64,000 bases of DNA. Source: Tenacibaculum lutimaris. GTDB taxonomy: Bacteria; Bacteroidota; Bacteroidia; Flavobacteriales; Flavobacteriaceae. Location: contig NZ_RAQM01000010.1 of NCBI RefSeq assembly GCF_003610735.1, positions 1 to 64,000 on the forward strand. Direction: 5' to 3'. This document shows, one piece after another, positions 62,216 through 64,000 of the stretch. Every line of letters starts with the position of its first letter. Within the stretch, counting starts at the first letter, position 1. Both the position numbers and the translations under genes were made by a program. The notes beneath the pieces were generated by a model. The model saw only the letters and a list, made by a program, of their open reading frames with translations, was not told the origin of the DNA and searched no databases.

Positions 62216-62942
62216 TTGTTAGTTGTTTTATGGCTTTTTCTAAATCTTCAGGGGTGTCAATACCAATACTTTCAACTGAAGTTTCAATCATTTTAATTTT
62301 TTTCCCTACTTCTAAATAACGAATACATTCTATTTTTTCGGCTGCTTCAATTGGTGTCATTGGTGTATGATAAAAATCGATTAAAGCATTCTTTCTAAAA
62401 GCATATACTCCTTTATGTTTATAGTAAGTTGCATTCACTTCTTGATCTCGATGATAAGGAATAACACTTCTAGAAAAATAGATAGCAAAATCGTTCGCAT
62501 CGGTAATCACCTTAACATTGTTAGGGTTTTTAATATCCTTAGCATTAGTTATCTTTACTTTTAATGAAGCTAAATCAATTTCTTTTTTATCATCTCCTTT
62601 AAAAACATCAATCAGTTTTGATAAGGATACCGTATCAATAAAAGGTTCATCTCCTTGTACGTTTACCACGATATCTACGTCTAAGTTTTCAACCGCTTCA
62701 GCAATTCTATCAGATCCACATTCGTGTTCTTTTTTACTCATCAATACCTTACCACCAACAGCCTCTATAGTATTAAAAATTACATCTGAATCGGTAACTA
62801 CATATACTTCATCAAATAAATTCGCTTGTAAAGCAGCTTCATAGGTTCTTACAATTACTGGTTTACCTCCTAAATCTTTCATTAATTTCCCTGGAAAACG
62901 TGATGCACTATAACGTGCAGGAATCATTGCTATTATCTTCAT
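62208..62942 (-). CDS. kdsB: 3-deoxy-manno-octulosonate cytidylyltransferase
   Basis: A 244-residue enzyme that makes CMP-Kdo for lipopolysaccharide core. Motifs: [20 protein letters not shown] at the start, [33 protein letters not shown] and [13 protein letters not shown] at the end. The frame opens at 63029, but [11 protein letters not shown] at 62942 is the family start. With lptD (45543) and the lipid A-type glycosyltransferases (31805-34815) it shows a Gram-negative envelope with Kdo. Confidence 0.94.
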   Translation of the reverse strand: MKIIAMIPARYSASRFPGKLMKDLGGKPVIVRTYEAALQANLFDEVYVVTDSDVIFNTIEAVGGKVLMSKKEHECGSDRIAEAVENLDVDIVVNVQGDEPFIDTVSLSKLIDVFKGDDKKEIDLASLKVKITNAKDIKNPNNVKVITDANDFAIYFSRSVIPYHRDQEVNATYYKHKGVYAFRKNALIDFYHTPMTPIEAAEKIECIRYLEVGKKIKMIETSVESIGIDTPEDLEKAIKQLTNE

Positions 62943-63045
62943 AAATGATATAAAACTATGTATCAAAGATACGTATTTATACACCGACAATAAAAGTTTA
63001 TAAATATCAGGTTGACAAAAATTTAACATTAATTAATTCTTTGTT

Positions 63046-63078
63046 TTGTACAATCTTTAAAAAGTTTTACTATTTTTG
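63046..63078 (+). promoter_or_regulatory. Promoter of the 63084-63278 leader
   Basis: TTG (63046-63048), 22 bases, then TATTTTTG (63071-63078), an exact -7 match. Transcription should begin near 63084-63086. Confidence 0.65.
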
Positions 63079-63085
63079 AGCCATT

Positions 63086-63220
63086 ATGAAGGCGCTTTTA
63101 CGCACATACACGTTTATTTTTAACACGATCAATTCGATTTCGTGTAATGCCCGTATGCAAAAACAGTATGTACATGTGACTCAAAGCACCCAAAACAATA
63201 GATATAAACATCGATTTTAA
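63086..63220 (+). CDS. Putative 44-codon leader peptide
   Basis: ATG at 63086 reads 44 codons to TAA at 63218-63220. The peptide starts MKALLRTYTFIFNTINSISC and is rich in Thr, Asn, Gln, Tyr and His, with a basic end (YKHRF). The frame is less A/T-biased than the spacer around it. The start codon lies almost at the inferred transcription start, so it would be translated leaderless if at all. Translation could control which hairpin forms downstream. No homology is claimed. Confidence 0.4.
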   Translation: MKALLRTYTFIFNTINSISCNARMQKQYVHVTQSTQNNRYKHRF

Positions 63221-63246
63221 TAAAATCAATTTTACTATAAACTTAC

Positions 63247-63277
63247 AAAGGTGCTTTTTATAAAAAGCACCTTTTTT
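63247..63277 (+). terminator. Strong intrinsic terminator of the leader
   Basis: AAAGGTGCTTTTTA (63247-63260) is followed directly by its exact complement TAAAAAGCACCTTT (61-74) and further T to 63277. Confidence 0.88.
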
Positions 63278-63306
63278 ATTTACTAATATTTTAAATTTTA
63301 ATCATT

Positions 63307-63417
63307 ATGAGCACATTAAAAAACAACATCCGATTTAACAAACACACAGCAGCAATTATGTACTCAGTACAAAATCCGTTTTACAGAGATCCTGAATTAC
63401 TAATACTTAATCCATAA
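63307..63417 (+). CDS. Short reading frame (36 aa), possible small protein
   Basis: ATG at 63307 to TAA at 63415-63417 gives 36 residues, starting MSTLKNNIRFNKHTAAIMYS and containing QNPFYRDPELL. It lies 5 bases before the next gene start, an operon-like spacing, and about 30 bases after the leader terminator. Codon use looks normal for the neighbourhood. I do not recognise it; it could also be a second leader peptide for the following gene. Confidence 0.45.
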   Translation: MSTLKNNIRFNKHTAAIMYSVQNPFYRDPELLILNP

Positions 63418-63422
63418 TTATC

Positions 63423-63821
63423 ATGCAATCATTAAACACTACACAAAACATAAAAGATCAGTTTATTGTTAACAAAAAACAAGTTAGCAAAAACAAAGTA
63501 TTAAAGACTTCTATCTTATTTGATAAGATTGAGTCTAATCTTCAATCTTCACTTAATTTACACAAAAACTCATCTAATTTGAGTTTTAAAAGCATTGATT
63601 TTGATCTTCTAGAAAATGCTTATTTAAATGATAAACTTATCATTAAAAACAATGTAAAAAAATTGAGTACTACTGAAGTTGTTTTAAACATAACAGTATC
63701 AAAAAAAGAAGAAAAAAAACAAGATATTATCTGTAAAGCTGTATTTAGCTATACTGTAAAAAAGCTTCTTGATGACTTGGACGATTGCTTTCTAAAATCA
63801 GTCAGTCCTTTATTAAGTTAG
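63423..63821 (+). CDS. Hotdog-like protein, perhaps acyl thioesterase related
   Basis: A 132-residue soluble protein. The C-terminal half (LLENAYLNDKLIIKNNVKKL, then VVLNITVSKKEEKKQDIICK and AVFSYTVKK) resembles the YLGDxLxV...A...YV pattern of hotdog-fold thioesterases, but the catalytic Asp/Glu helix is not obvious, so enzyme activity is doubtful. No signal peptide. It is the last plus-strand gene before a bidirectional terminator and may be controlled by the leader upstream. Confidence 0.6.
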   Translation: MQSLNTTQNIKDQFIVNKKQVSKNKVLKTSILFDKIESNLQSSLNLHKNSSNLSFKSIDFDLLENAYLNDKLIIKNNVKKLSTTEVVLNITVSKKEEKKQDIICKAVFSYTVKKLLDDLDDCFLKSVSPLLS

Positions 63822-63832
63822 TCTGGTTTGTT

Positions 63833-63868
63833 ATAAGCTTAGGGTAATACTACCTTAAGCTTATTTTT
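63833..63868. terminator. Bidirectional terminator between 63423-63821 and manA
   Basis: ATAAGCTTA (63833-63841) and TAAGCTTAT (63856-63864) pair, with an inner GG/CC, followed by T on the plus strand; it overlaps the stop of the convergent gene. Confidence 0.75.
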
Positions 63869-64000
63869 ATTGAATATACGTTTCTAATAATTTAGACTGT
63901 TCTTTTGAAGAGATTGTAACAGTATCAATACAAGCTGGTATTAAAATGGTTTCTCCCATTTTTATAACTTCTTGTTGATTCTTATAATTAAATATTACCT
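63867..64000 (-). CDS. manA: Probable mannose-6-phosphate isomerase, C-terminal end only
   Basis: The minus-strand frame from the right edge to TAA at 63867-63869 gives the last 44 codons. The end reads MGETILIPACIDTVTISSKE and then LLETYIQ, which is like the C-terminal cupin of type I mannose-6-phosphate isomerases (GETVLIPA at the second barrel, LLEVYI at the end). The enzyme interconverts mannose and fructose 6-phosphates. The catalytic N-terminal part is outside the window, so the call rests on a short piece. Confidence 0.6.
   Translation of the reverse strand, partial: VIFNYKNQQEVIKMGETILIPACIDTVTISSKEQSKLLETYIQ

Larger units (their letters stand above)
63084..63278 (+). ncRNA. Candidate attenuated leader or small RNA (about 195 nt)
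   Basis: A transcript from the promoter at 63046-63078 to the terminator at 63247-63277 would be about 195 bases. AAAGCACC (63183-63190) is the exact complement of GGTGCTTT (63250-63257) in the terminator's first arm, so it could block terminator formation; GGCGCTTT (63091-63098) could in turn pair with AAAGCACC with one mismatch. Other stems are ACACGA/TCGTGT (about 63118-63144). A 44-codon frame lies within. This fits an attenuator ahead of 63307, or a stand-alone sRNA. No known riboswitch class is recognised. Confidence 0.45.

Noticed and set aside
62943..63029. Twenty-nine-residue N-terminal extension of kdsB
   Set aside because: KdsB proteins begin at the [11 protein letters not shown] position; the extension has no conserved features.

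Overview
The window is AT-rich chromosomal DNA from a member of the Bacteroidota, almost certainly a marine-type Flavobacteriaceae (Tenacibaculum-like is my guess, not proven). The reasons are protein character (DUF11 surface protein, membrane-bound TPR/AraC regulators, a GG-leader peptide, a YwqK-type repeat, a long isocitrate lyase of the Pseudomonas/Bacteroidota kind), near absence of Shine-Dalgarno sites, and repeated promoters of the Bacteroidota type (TTG, 19-22 bases, TAnnTTTG). I see no tRNA, rRNA, CRISPR array, transposase or prophage.

Layout. 1-2627: a very large secreted DUF11-repeat protein that runs off the left edge. 3001-6345: two tandem paralogous TPR/AraC regulators. 6521-6833: a small transcription unit coding a GG-leader secreted peptide broken by one extra A in an A8 run. 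6837-14304: housekeeping genes (fatty acid hydroxylase-like, YkgJ-like, argS, lpdA, metal-binding lipoprotein, ettA). 14436-16460: FadH-like dienoyl-CoA reductase. 16952-19553: a redox-stress gene cluster (DoxX, OsmC, FMN reductase, 4Fe-4S/CDGSH protein, cysteine-free glutaredoxin-like protein, MarR). 20687-25723: glyoxylate bypass (aceB, aceA) facing a RamB/ScfR-like regulator, with a perfect palindrome between them. 25782-31694: acyl-CoA carboxylase beta, DUF3352/YwqK protein, YebC, lipoproteins.

31805-34815: a DPM1-like glycosyltransferase, a LAB_N membrane protein and an ArnT-like transferase, which look like a lipid A or cell-surface sugar-transfer module. 34824-40934: menaquinone genes menE, menC and menA with four interspersed genes. 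40992-45451: membrane Fe-S oxidoreductase pair, MlaD-like protein, cell wall amidase; then divergent lptD and ridA. 48741-51169: pfkA, gap and mgsA, a glycolysis plus methylglyoxal branch. 51375-58618: TPR protein, DUF2853, serine ammonia-lyase, SanA-like, YaaA, a PhnP-like hydrolase and a conserved 480-residue protein. 58681-60250: ECF sigma factor, anti-sigma-like protein and a periplasmic protein. 60902-62942: CAT-family acetyltransferase, HAD phosphatase and kdsB.

63046-63278 holds a promoter, a 44-codon reading frame and a strong terminator, with an upstream segment able to pair with the terminator: a candidate attenuated leader or small RNA ahead of a 36-codon gene and a hotdog-like protein. 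The window ends inside a probable manA. The most promising undescribed items are this leader, the frameshifted GG-leader peptide, the redox cluster with its cysteine-free glutaredoxin, and the aceB/regulator operator.
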